Assembly: GCA_044340025.1 (NCBI GenBank)
Contig: JBIIUJ010000002.1
Coordinates: 1-58,046, forward strand
DNA: 58,046 bases
Source of the DNA: JBIIUJ01 sp044340025
GTDB taxonomy: Bacteria; Pseudomonadota; Alphaproteobacteria; Caulobacterales; Aquidulcibacteraceae
Direction of reading: 5' to 3'
The notes below the pieces were generated by a model. It searched no databases, was not told the DNA's origin, and was given only the letters and a program-made list of their open reading frames with translations. The translations under genes were made by a program, and so were the position numbers. Shown here piece after piece: positions 8,109 through 16,801 of the stretch. Numbering within the stretch: position 1 is the stretch's first letter; each line of letters opens with the position of its first letter.

Positions 8109-9059
8109 TCAGGCCAGAACGCGGGGCAGCTTGAAAACGACGTCTTCGCGCGTGACGCGCACCTCTTCCACTGTCACGGTGAAGCGGGCGGAGAGGGCAT
8201 CGACCACGCCTTCGACAAGGTCTTCAGGCGCGCTGGCGCCGGCTGTAAGCCCGACGCGGCGGGCCTGAGACAACCAGTTCCAGTCCAGCGCCTCGGCGCT
8301 CGCGATCAGACGAGCGTCCTTTGCGCCCGCACGAAGCGCAACCTCGACCAGCCGCACGGAGTTCGAGCTGTTGGGCGCGCCAATCACCAGCACAAGATCA
8401 GCGCCCTCGGCGAGCGCTTTCACCGCTTCCTGGCGATTGGTGGTGGCGTAGCAGATGTCTTCCTTGTGCGGGGCAGCGATGGCGGGAAAACGCGCACGCA
8501 GCGCCTCCACCACCGCAGCTGTGTCATCGACCGAGAGCGTGGTCTGGGTGACAAAGGCAAGGCGGGCCGGGTCTTTCGGGGTGAAAAGAGCAGCGTCTTC
8601 CACGGTCTCGATCAGGGTGACGGCGCCCTCGGGCAACTGCCCCATCGTGCCGATCACTTCGGGATGGCCGGCATGGCCGATCAGGACGGTCTCGCGACCC
8701 GCTTCGAAGTGGCGTTCAGCCTCGACATGGACCTTTGAGACCAGGGGGCAGGTTGCGTCCACATACAGCATCTGGCGGCGCTCGGCCTCTGCCGGCACGG
8801 CCTTTGGCACGCCATGGGCCGAGAAGATCACAGGCCGGTCTGTGGGGCATTCGTCGAGTTCCTCAACGAACACCGCCCCGAGCGCCTCCAGCCGCTCCAC
8901 CACGTGCCGGTTATGGACGATCTCGTGGCGGACATAGACGGGTGCGCCATACCGCTCGATCGCGCGCTCCACGATCTGGATGGCGCGATCCACGCCGGCG
9001 CAGAACCCGCGCGGGGCGGCAAGAAGCAGCGTGAGCGGGCGGGGCGCGGGGGCGTTCAT
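8109..9059 (-). CDS. ispH: 4-hydroxy-3-methylbut-2-enyl diphosphate reductase
   Basis: A 316-residue enzyme for the last step of the MEP isoprenoid pathway, reducing HMBPP to IPP and DMAPP in the cytoplasm. The three cysteines that hold the 4Fe-4S cluster are present: Cys20 (RGFCAGV), Cys104 (DATCPLV) and Cys203 (DICYATTNRQ). Other conserved motifs are RHEIVHN, SAHGVP, GHAGHPEV, TQTTLSVDDT and GAPNSSNSVRL. Length matches the family. It is convergent to the deoxyhypusine-synthase-like gene and stands alone as a transcription unit as far as can be seen. Confidence 0.97.
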   Translation of the reverse strand: MNAPAPRPLTLLLAAPRGFCAGVDRAIQIVERAIERYGAPVYVRHEIVHNRHVVERLEALGAVFVEELDECPTDRPVIFSAHGVPKAVPAEAERRQMLYVDATCPLVSKVHVEAERHFEAGRETVLIGHAGHPEVIGTMGQLPEGAVTLIETVEDAALFTPKDPARLAFVTQTTLSVDDTAAVVEALRARFPAIAAPHKEDICYATTNRQEAVKALAEGADLVLVIGAPNSSNSVRLVEVALRAGAKDARLIASAEALDWNWLSQARRVGLTAGASAPEDLVEGVVDALSARFTVTVEEVRVTREDVVFKLPRVLA

Positions 9060-9140
9060 GAGGCGAGGTATATCTGCTGAGCGGCGGCGGCGGTAGGCCC
9101 CCGGGACCGGTCCGCCTCAATCGGGCGCTGACGCAGGGCG

Positions 9141-10325
9141 CTAGCGCCCCAGCTCGCGCATGGCCCGTTCCAGACCTTGCAGCGTCATGGGGAACATCCG
9201 TTCCGCACCGATAATGTCGCGGACGAGACCGATGGATGGCGTGTAGTCCCAATGCCGCTCGGCCACCGGATTGAGCCACACGACATGTTCGTAGATATCG
9301 GTGACACGTTTGAGCCAGTGGGCGCCCGGCTCCTCATTCCAGTGTTCCACGCTGCCGCCGGGATAGGTGATCTCATAGGGGCTCATCGTGGCGTCGCCCA
9401 CGAAGATCACCTTGTAATCGTGCGGGAACTTGTGAAGCACGTCGAACGTGTCGAGCTTCTCTGCAGCCCGACGCCGATTGTCCTTCCAGACCTGCTCATA
9501 AAGGCAATTGTGGAAGTAAAAATACTCCAGATGCTTGAACTCGGTTCGGGCGGCAGAAAACAATTCTTCGCAGAGCTTGATGTGGCTATCCATCGAGCCG
9601 CCAATATCGAAGAACAAGAGCACCTTGATCGTATTGCGCCGCTCCGGCCTCAGGACGATGTCGAGATAGCCTTCCCGTGCGGTCTTGCTGATCGTTCCAT
9701 CCAGATCCAGTTCGTTTGGCGCCCCATCGCGGGCCCAGCGGCGCAGACGGCGCAGCGCGACCTTGATGTTGCGGGTGCCGAGCTCGACCTGATCGTCGAG
9801 GTTCTTGTACTCCCGCTTGTCCCAGACCTTCACCGCCCGGCCATGCCGGCCTTCCTTCTGGCCGATCCGCACGCCTTCAGGATTGTAGCCATATGCGCCG
9901 AACGGGCTCGTGCCGCCGGTGCCGATCCACTTGTTGCCGCCTTCGTGGCGCTCTTTTTGTTCCTTGAGACGCTCCTGGAGTGTCTCCATCAGCTTTTCCC
10001 AGCCGCCGAGCGCCTCGATCTGGGCCTTTTCCTCTTCGGTCAGGAACTTCTCGGTCAGCTTCTGCAGCCACTCTTCCGGGATCTGGGCGGCAAGCGCCTC
10101 CTCGGTCTTTTCCAGGCCCTTGAAGACATGGCCGAAGACGCGGTCGAACTTGTCGAGATGGCGCTCGTCCTTCACCAGCGCTGCGCGCGACAGATAGTAG
10201 AAATCCGTTACATCCGGCGGGATCACGTCGCGCTCGAGCGCCTCGATCAGCGTGAGATACTCTTTGAGCGATACCGGAATCTTGGCGTCGCGCAGCTCAG
10301 CGAAAAAACGTTGGAACATATGCAA
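9141..10325 (-). CDS. CoxE-like VWA domain protein
   Basis: A 394-residue cytoplasmic protein with a helical N-terminal half (including a charged segment rich in E/K at about 78-130) and a C-terminal von Willebrand A domain. The metal-ion-dependent adhesion motif is seen as LFFDIGGSMDS (Asp240, Ser244). It belongs to the CoxE-type group, which in other genomes usually acts with a MoxR AAA+ ATPase to insert metals or remodel complexes. No MoxR ATPase lies beside it here, so its partner must be elsewhere. Two start candidates (residues 1 and 3) exist. Function unknown. Confidence 0.85.
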   Translation of the reverse strand: MHMFQRFFAELRDAKIPVSLKEYLTLIEALERDVIPPDVTDFYYLSRAALVKDERHLDKFDRVFGHVFKGLEKTEEALAAQIPEEWLQKLTEKFLTEEEKAQIEALGGWEKLMETLQERLKEQKERHEGGNKWIGTGGTSPFGAYGYNPEGVRIGQKEGRHGRAVKVWDKREYKNLDDQVELGTRNIKVALRRLRRWARDGAPNELDLDGTISKTAREGYLDIVLRPERRNTIKVLLFFDIGGSMDSHIKLCEELFSAARTEFKHLEYFYFHNCLYEQVWKDNRRRAAEKLDTFDVLHKFPHDYKVIFVGDATMSPYEITYPGGSVEHWNEEPGAHWLKRVTDIYEHVVWLNPVAERHWDYTPSIGLVRDIIGAERMFPMTLQGLERAMRELGR

Positions 10326-10378
10326 GCGGCCTCTCGAGGGCCGAGTTTAGGCTGCCCGGCGGCGGCGTCGAGGGGTTT

Positions 10379-10690
10379 CTAGCGGATCAGGCCGCCAAAG
10401 GCGTCGAGGATGGAGCCGCCGTCAATCGCGCCCATGCCGAGCGCCAGGCTGCCGCCGCCAAGCAGCGCGCCCACGAGAATCGCTGTCACCACGCCGGCGG
10501 AGCCTGAACGGTCCTGGCGCAGTTTGGTCAAAGGCATGTCCGGCGTGCCCGCAATGCGGCGCAACGCCGAGCGCGGCACATCGGCAAGCGCCACCGCCGC
10601 CATGATCAGAAACGGCGCGATGAGCACCGCCTCAAGCGGCAGCCCGACGCTTCCCAGATGCTGTTGCAGCCATGCCATTGCCGTGTTCAT
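10379..10690 (-). CDS. Small membrane protein, unknown
   Basis: A 103-residue protein with two hydrophobic segments: VLIAPFLIMAAVALADV (about 22-38) and a Gly/Ala-rich C-terminal helix (VVTAILVGALLGGGSLALGMG, about 67-87). The linker contains charged residues (RQDRSGS). No family recognised. It lies upstream of the VWA-protein gene on the same strand with 53 bases between, so the two could share a transcript. Confidence 0.72.
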   Translation of the reverse strand: MNTAMAWLQQHLGSVGLPLEAVLIAPFLIMAAVALADVPRSALRRIAGTPDMPLTKLRQDRSGSAGVVTAILVGALLGGGSLALGMGAIDGGSILDAFGGLIR

Positions 10691-10755
10691 GGCGAAAGAA
10701 AAGCATCAAGCCGTAAATCCGCCATGAAAACGCCCGGTTATCAGAGTGTAAATCT

Positions 10756-11511
10756 TCAACGTGGGCTTGGCGCAGGCAGGCGAAACGCTTCGTCCGGGAT
10801 CGGCTTGTTTACGGCAAATGTTTGCCAAACAATCTCATTCTGTTTGACTCCATTGTAATAGAGCCGCACGCGCATTGGCTGCACCCATCGCGGCTCTGAC
10901 TGCTCCACAAAGTCGGAATAGATGCGCTCGTGCCAGCCGCGAGGCGTCTGAAAGCCCGCTTTCAGGATGCGATAATTCTCCTTGTCGATCCCGAAAATGG
11001 TGTCGCCGCCGGCCCGGTCGCTGACGCGGACCATATAGACGGGGCGGCTGTCCACCGAATCGTCGGGCAAGCGCGAGAGGGTCGCGCCTTCGTCGAGGGC
11101 GAACCGGATGATGCCGAAGCCAAAGTTCTCGCGCCACTCGCTGGTGTCGGCCGCGCCCCCTGTCGGGCCCGCTTGCGTGTAGCTCCGGACGCCGTCGAAA
11201 CTCTGCTGGAACAGCACGCGTCCCCCGCGCCAGCTATCGATGCGCACCCTGCCGTTGGCGATATGGGCGTCCGGGCTTTCGCGCGGGAAAACCCGCCACA
11301 TCTCATGGCGCTCATTCACGACCCGGCTGTCTTCCGTTCCGCCCGGCCAGAAAACGCCATAGCCAGAGAGAAACAGGGTATCCGGGCGCCGCCAGGTCTC
11401 GCCGCCTGCGGCCTGCGTCGCGCGTTCGACGATCGTGCGGGCGGAAACGGGCTCCGCCCGGGACGGCGTCGCTGCAAGAAGGGCAAGCAGGGAAAGAAGA
11501 ACAAAGCGCAT
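10756..11511 (-). CDS. Exported protein, possibly LolA-like fold
   Basis: About 251 residues when started at the ATG at 11511, chosen because it gives a clean signal peptide (MRFVLLSLLALLAATPSRA, cleavage near residue 19); the longer frame begins inside the rpsD terminator. The mature part starts with ARTIVERATQAAGGETW and continues with alternating strands (LFLSGYGVFW, VRIDSWRGGRVLFQQ, MRVRLYYNGVKQNEIVWQTF), a pattern like LolA/LolB-type lipoprotein carriers or related outer-membrane maintenance proteins. That is fold-level inference only. It lies just downstream of rpsD but behind a terminator. Confidence 0.65.
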   Translation of the reverse strand: MRFVLLSLLALLAATPSRAEPVSARTIVERATQAAGGETWRRPDTLFLSGYGVFWPGGTEDSRVVNERHEMWRVFPRESPDAHIANGRVRIDSWRGGRVLFQQSFDGVRSYTQAGPTGGAADTSEWRENFGFGIIRFALDEGATLSRLPDDSVDSRPVYMVRVSDRAGGDTIFGIDKENYRILKAGFQTPRGWHERIYSDFVEQSEPRWVQPMRVRLYYNGVKQNEIVWQTFAVNKPIPDEAFRLPAPSPR

Positions 11512-11567
11512 GAGGCCAAGCTGGCCTTCCTGCATGCGTGGACCAAGCGCCTGCCTGCGGCGCAACG

Positions 11568-11597
11568 AAAAAGGCCCCGGCAAAGCGCCGGGGCCTT
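11568..11597 (-). terminator. Intrinsic terminator of rpsD
   Basis: A perfect 11-bp stem, AAGGCCCCGGC (11571-11581) with GCCGGGGCCTT (11587-11597), and a 5-base loop. On the minus strand it is followed by a run of five T, giving a textbook Rho-independent terminator 23 bases after the rpsD stop codon. Confidence 0.9.
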
Positions 11598-11619
11598 CCG
11601 CATTCGGACTGAAGACCAG

Positions 11620-12237
11620 TTACGAGGAGTAGAACTCAACCACCAGGTTGGGCTCCATCTTCACCGGGTATGGCACCTCGGCAAGGCCAGGCTGACGCAG
11701 AAGCGTGGCCTTCATCGCCTTGGGGTCCACCTCGAGATACTCGCAGAAGTCGCGCTCCTGGCTATCGAGGGCTTCGAGCACCAGGGCCATTGTGCGGGAC
11801 TTCTCGCGCACCTGAACCACGTCGCCGACCTTGAGCTGATAGGACGGGATGTTCACGCGCTTGCCGTTCACCGTCACATGCCCGTGGTTCACGAACTGAC
11901 GCGCGGCAAACACCGTCGGCACGAATTTCGCGCGATAGACCACCGCATCGAGCCGGCTTTCCAGGAGCGCGATCAGGTTTTCGGCCGTGTTGCCCTTGCG
12001 GCGCACCGCCTCGACGTAAAGCCGATGGAAGTGCTTTTCAGAAATCGAGCCGTAATAGCCCTTGAGTTTCTGCTTGGCGCGCAGCTGAAGGCCGAAGTTC
12101 GAGACCTTGCCCTGGCGGGCCTGGCCGTGCTCGCCCGGGCGATAGGCGCGCTTGTTGATCGGGGATTTCGGGCGACCCCAGATGTTTTCGCCCATCCGGC
12201 GGTCAATTTTGTGTTTTGCGTCAATACGTTTCGACAT
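11620..12237 (-). CDS. rpsD: 30S ribosomal protein S4
   Basis: A 205-residue ribosomal protein that binds 16S rRNA early in small-subunit assembly. The N-terminal segment (MSKRIDAKHKIDRRMGENIW) lacks the zinc-binding cysteines found in some species' S4, as is usual in alphaproteobacteria. The S4 RNA-binding domain spans about residues 95-158 (RLDAVVYRAKFVPTVFAARQ and HGHVTVNGKRVNIPSYQL). As in other alphaproteobacteria it is a single gene outside the alpha operon; a strong terminator follows it. Confidence 0.98.
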   Translation of the reverse strand: MSKRIDAKHKIDRRMGENIWGRPKSPINKRAYRPGEHGQARQGKVSNFGLQLRAKQKLKGYYGSISEKHFHRLYVEAVRRKGNTAENLIALLESRLDAVVYRAKFVPTVFAARQFVNHGHVTVNGKRVNIPSYQLKVGDVVQVREKSRTMALVLEALDSQERDFCEYLEVDPKAMKATLLRQPGLAEVPYPVKMEPNLVVEFYSS

Positions 12238-12411
12238 GCTGTTCCTTCACGGTCCGGGTCGCGCCCCGTGGCGCGACAGCAGGCATGGCCGGATCCCGTG
12301 TCCCATGGTTCATCCCACGGGCTGACAAGGTCGCTCGAGGGAAGCGGCGCACATAACCGAAAGCCTTGTGAAGTCAAGGCTCAGGCGCAGGCAAACACGC
12401 CGTTCGGCCGC

Positions 12412-13635
12412 TCAGGCCGCTTGCCCGGCGCACCAGCCGCTCGACCAGGCCCACTGAAAGTTGTAGCCGCCGAGCCAGCCTGTCACGTCGACTGCTTCCC
12501 CAACGAAGAACAAGCCGGGAGCGGCCTTGGCCTCCATGGTTTTTTGCGAGAGCGCTGCGGTGTCCACCCCGCCGAGCGTCACTTCAGCCTTGGCGTAGCC
12601 TTCCGTGCCGACAGGCCGCAGCCGCCAGGGCTGAAGCCGGCCGGCAACCTCTTCCAGCGTCTTGTCCTTCAGGTCGGCGATGCGGCCGTTTGGCAGAACG
12701 GTTTCGCACAAGCGCTCGGCGAACCGCTGCGGCAGGTCTTCGGCGAGAATGGTGCGCAGCTCGGCCCGGGGCCGCTCGCGCTTGCGCGCGAGCAGGTGGC
12801 TGCGGGCGTCGCGCCCCGGAAAGAGATCAACCGCGATTTCCTCGCCTTCACGCCAGTAGGAGCTGATCTGGAGGATGGACGGCCCTGAAAGGCCTCTATG
12901 GGTGAACAGCAAGGCTTCCCGGAAAGCGCCACGCGCCTTGCCCGCGCCCGCGCTTGCAACGGCGTCGAGCGAGACGCCCGAAAGCGGCGTCATCAGCGCC
13001 AGATCGTCGGCATCGAACGTCAAGGGCACAAGCCCGGGGCGCACCGGCGTCACGGGCAGGCCAAACTGGCGCGCCATCCGATAGGCGAAATCCGTCGCGC
13101 CAATCTTCGGGATCGAGAGCCCGCCCGTGGCCACGATGAGGCTTTCGGCCCGGATTGAGCCGGCGCTTGTCGTCACCTCGAACTGATCGGACCGGGAGAC
13201 GGCCTGAACCGTCACCCCCGTCTGCACCCTGGCGCGGGCGCCGGTCGCCTCCGCCATCAGCATCGCCACGATGGCTTTGGCCGCGCCCGTCCCCTCGCAG
13301 AAGAGCTGTCCCAGCGTCTTTTCATAGAACGGAATCTGATGGCGGCGCACCAGCGCGATGAAGTCGTGTTGCGTGTAGCGAGAAAGCGCGGAGCGAACAA
13401 AATTCGGATTCTGGCTGAGAAAGCGCTCGGGCCGCACTTCCAGATTGGTGAAGTTGCAGCGGCCGCCCCCCGAAATCAGGATCTTGGCCCCGATCGTTGA
13501 GGTGTGTTCCAGAACCAGAACGCGCCGGCCGCGCTTGGCTGCCCCGGCTGCCGCCATAAGACCTGCCGCACCTGCGCCGATCACCAGAACATCGACGGTC
13601 TCGGTCAAGGCGCTACAGCGACTGGCCGTCGTCAA
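12412..13635 (-). CDS. BaiN/HI0933-like FAD-dependent oxidoreductase
   Basis: A 407-residue flavoprotein. The FAD-binding motif is VLVIGAGAAGLMAAAGAAKRG, followed by ISGGGRCNFTN typical of the HI0933-like/BaiN family, and the C-terminal GGYNFQWAWSSG flavin-contact motif. The physiological substrate of most members is unknown. There is no ATG near the start: in-frame TTG codons are at 13635 and 13608. The first overlaps the end of the upstream SDR gene by 23 bases, while the second begins 4 bases after its stop, so the true start is uncertain by 9 residues. It is translationally linked to the SDR gene. Confidence 0.88.
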   Translation of the reverse strand: MTTASRCSALTETVDVLVIGAGAAGLMAAAGAAKRGRRVLVLEHTSTIGAKILISGGGRCNFTNLEVRPERFLSQNPNFVRSALSRYTQHDFIALVRRHQIPFYEKTLGQLFCEGTGAAKAIVAMLMAEATGARARVQTGVTVQAVSRSDQFEVTTSAGSIRAESLIVATGGLSIPKIGATDFAYRMARQFGLPVTPVRPGLVPLTFDADDLALMTPLSGVSLDAVASAGAGKARGAFREALLFTHRGLSGPSILQISSYWREGEEIAVDLFPGRDARSHLLARKRERPRAELRTILAEDLPQRFAERLCETVLPNGRIADLKDKTLEEVAGRLQPWRLRPVGTEGYAKAEVTLGGVDTAALSQKTMEAKAAPGLFFVGEAVDVTGWLGGYNFQWAWSSGWCAGQAA

Positions 13636-14401
13636 TCGTGACGATGGCCCCGGTGACGAACTGGCCGGAAGCGCCGCAGAGCATGAGAAGCGGCGCGTCG
13701 AGATCTTCTTCCCGCATCAGGCGGCGGCGCGGAAAGCCCTGCACCATCTTCTGGCCGCCTGGTTCTGCGAGCCAGGCCGCGTTGATTTCTGTCTCGACAT
13801 AGCCTGGGCAGATCGCGTTGACCGCGATGCCGTGCCTGGCCCACTCGCGCGCGAGGCTCTTCGTCATCATCGCCACCGCAGCTTTGGAGGTGCAGTAAGG
13901 CGTAAGGCCGGGCAGCACCTTCAACGCGCCGATCGAAGCAATGTTGACGATGCGGCCTCGCGCCGGGTCGCGCCCCTCCCCCATCATGCGCCGCGCCCCC
14001 TCGCGCGCAACAAGAAAGACGCCGCGAACATTCACCGCCATGAGCGTATCAAAGTCAGCCGCTGCGATTTCGACCGCCAGACCGCGCGAGTTCATCCCGG
14101 CGTTGTTCACGATGGTATCGACGGGGCCAAGCCTCGCCTCGACCGCATCATAGGCTGCGATGATGGAGCTTTCTTGCTCCACATCCAGAGAAATCGCCTC
14201 AGCGGCGCCGCCGGCGGCGCGGATGGCATCCACCTGTGCGCTCAAGCGGTCTACGCGGCGCGCCGCCAGCGCGACCCTGGCGCCTGCAGCCGCCAGAACT
14301 CTCGCAAACCGGGCCCCCAAGCCGCTGGAGGCCCCCGTGACGAGCGCTGTGCGGCCGCGCAGGTCGAAGGTAGGAACGGCGATCTCGGCATGGCTTGGCA
14401 T
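13613..14401 (-). CDS. SDR family NAD(P)-dependent oxidoreductase
   Basis: A 262-residue short-chain dehydrogenase, started at the ATG at 14401 (MPSHAEIAVPTFDLRGRTAL); upstream in-frame codons would extend it into the opposite gene's leader. It has the nucleotide motif TGASSGLG (22-29), NNAG (99-102) and the catalytic Ser156-Tyr169-Lys173 triad (PYCTSK). The C-terminus shows the glucose-dehydrogenase-like ending GQFVTGAIVTIDDGQSL. The substrate cannot be assigned. It is divergent from the PopA-like gene with about 100 bases between, and overlaps or abuts the flavoprotein gene downstream. Confidence 0.88.
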   Translation of the reverse strand: MPSHAEIAVPTFDLRGRTALVTGASSGLGARFARVLAAAGARVALAARRVDRLSAQVDAIRAAGGAAEAISLDVEQESSIIAAYDAVEARLGPVDTIVNNAGMNSRGLAVEIAAADFDTLMAVNVRGVFLVAREGARRMMGEGRDPARGRIVNIASIGALKVLPGLTPYCTSKAAVAMMTKSLAREWARHGIAVNAICPGYVETEINAAWLAEPGGQKMVQGFPRRRLMREEDLDAPLLMLCGASGQFVTGAIVTIDDGQSL

Positions 14402-14502
14402 CGGCGGCGTCCCGGCGCATTTTCGAACGTGATGTTTGCGCCGGCTTAAGCGCTTCCGGGCAGGCTTGGAAGAGAAAGCGACACGAAGGGGCAAGCAGGG
14501 AC

Positions 14503-15810
14503 GTGGCGGCGCGCGCATTGATCCTGACGATCGGCGGGGAAGACGCGCACGCGCGCCTACGAGCGGCTGGCTATGCGGTCATCAGCGCTGAAGAAGCCGG
14601 GGATGCCCCTGCCCCGGATGTCGTTGTGATCGATGCTCGCCTGAGGTCCGATCGGGAAACGACGCGGCTGGCCCAGGAGGCTCGGCTGAAAGCTGCGCCG
14701 CGCACGATTGCGATCATCGCCCTGATCCGGGCGGACGCTGCGCCTCCGGCAAGCGGCCTTGTGGATGGTCTGCTGCCGGACGGGCCAAGCGCTGCTTTGG
14801 CGGCGGCCCGGATCGAGGCGGTTTTGCGCTGCAAGGGGCTGGAGGAAGAAGCCGCCGCCCGGGTTGAAACGCTTGCGGCGTTTGGCGTGACTGAGGCGGC
14901 GCTCACCCTTCCAGAAAGCGCTCCGCCGCGGATCCTGCTGGTGGGCGAGCCGGGAACCACCACGCTCAAGGCTGCATCCGCCCTTGAACAGTGCGGGGCG
15001 GCGATTGTCGGCGCCTTCACCTCATTCAACGCGTTTGACTATCTCCATGACGCACCGTTCGACGCTGTCGTGGCGCTGGCGCGGGGCGAGGATTGGTCAG
15101 GGCCGCTGGGGCTCATCGCCACCATGCGACGCAGCGCCCGTTTCTACCACACCCCGGGGGTCGTGATTGGCGCACCGATCGGAGAGGCTCAGATCGAAGC
15201 CGCGATCGCCAAGGGCGCCGACGACATCGTTGACGCCGCCCAGCCGATGGATGGGGCCGCAGCCCGGATCGTTGCGCTTGCCGCCGGTGCTCAACGCCAG
15301 TCGGCCATGCGCGCGGTCTTCGGCCGCACACGGCCGGTTGCAGCGATCGATCGCGCCACGGGACTCTACGGCGCGGCCTTTCTGCGCAGCCATCTCGACC
15401 GTCTCTGTCAGCGCGCAGAGGCGACCAGGCGTCCCTTGGCGCTGCTGGCGGCGCGCGTTCGCGACGATGATCGCGCCGCCGCCTTGCGCCATCTGGGGGC
15501 GTATCTTGGCGTCTTCGGGCAGGCGGGGGCCATGATCGGCAGGCTGGTGCGCGCCGAAGACGTGGTCGCGCGACTGGACGCCAATCTTCTGACCATTGTG
15601 ATGGCGGGATCCACCGAGAGCGCCGCGCGCGCGGTGGCCGAGCGAATTGATGGCGTGCTGGCCTGCACCGCCTTCGACACGGGCACCGGCGTGGATAGCG
15701 CTCAGATCGGCTTTGACTTCGCCACAATCGCCCGCGCCCCCGGCGAGGGCGCAGGCGTGCTTCTTGCGCGCGTGCGGTCTTTGCTTGAGCAATCGTCGCC
15801 GGCCGCCTGA
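14503..15810 (+). CDS. PopA/PleD-like protein: two degenerate receivers + dead GGDEF with intact I-site
   Basis: About 435 residues from the GTG at 14503 (an upstream in-frame ATG at 14395 overlaps the SDR start and is less likely). The first receiver-like domain (about 1-110) keeps a candidate phospho-acceptor Asp44 (VVIDARL); the second (about 140-260) lacks one (VVALARG). A GGDEF-fold domain follows (about 280-435). At the diguanylate cyclase signature the sequence reads RAEDVVARLDANLL: the allosteric I-site RxxD (Arg350-Asp353) is intact, but the GGDEF position (358-362) is LDANL, so it should bind c-di-GMP but not make it. This REC-REC-dead-GGDEF design matches Caulobacter PopA, which helps ClpXP degrade CtrA. 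Orthology is inferred from architecture. Confidence 0.75.
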   Translation: MAARALILTIGGEDAHARLRAAGYAVISAEEAGDAPAPDVVVIDARLRSDRETTRLAQEARLKAAPRTIAIIALIRADAAPPASGLVDGLLPDGPSAALAAARIEAVLRCKGLEEEAAARVETLAAFGVTEAALTLPESAPPRILLVGEPGTTTLKAASALEQCGAAIVGAFTSFNAFDYLHDAPFDAVVALARGEDWSGPLGLIATMRRSARFYHTPGVVIGAPIGEAQIEAAIAKGADDIVDAAQPMDGAAARIVALAAGAQRQSAMRAVFGRTRPVAAIDRATGLYGAAFLRSHLDRLCQRAEATRRPLALLAARVRDDDRAAALRHLGAYLGVFGQAGAMIGRLVRAEDVVARLDANLLTIVMAGSTESAARAVAERIDGVLACTAFDTGTGVDSAQIGFDFATIARAPGEGAGVLLARVRSLLEQSSPAA

Positions 15811-15815
15811 GCGGC

Positions 15816-16772
<957 letters not shown>

Positions 16773-16801
16773 GGGACTCCTTAGCGGCTGTCTTGAAGGG
16801 A

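Noticed and set aside
10930..12888. A 652-codon plus-strand ORF opposite the LolA-like gene, rpsD and flavoprotein gene
   Set aside because: Overlaps rpsD entirely in antisense; no coding motifs.
14395..14502. ATG at 14395 as start of the PopA-like gene
   Set aside because: It would overlap the divergent SDR start and adds a basic, unconserved leader; the GTG at 14503 gives a receiver-like N-terminus.
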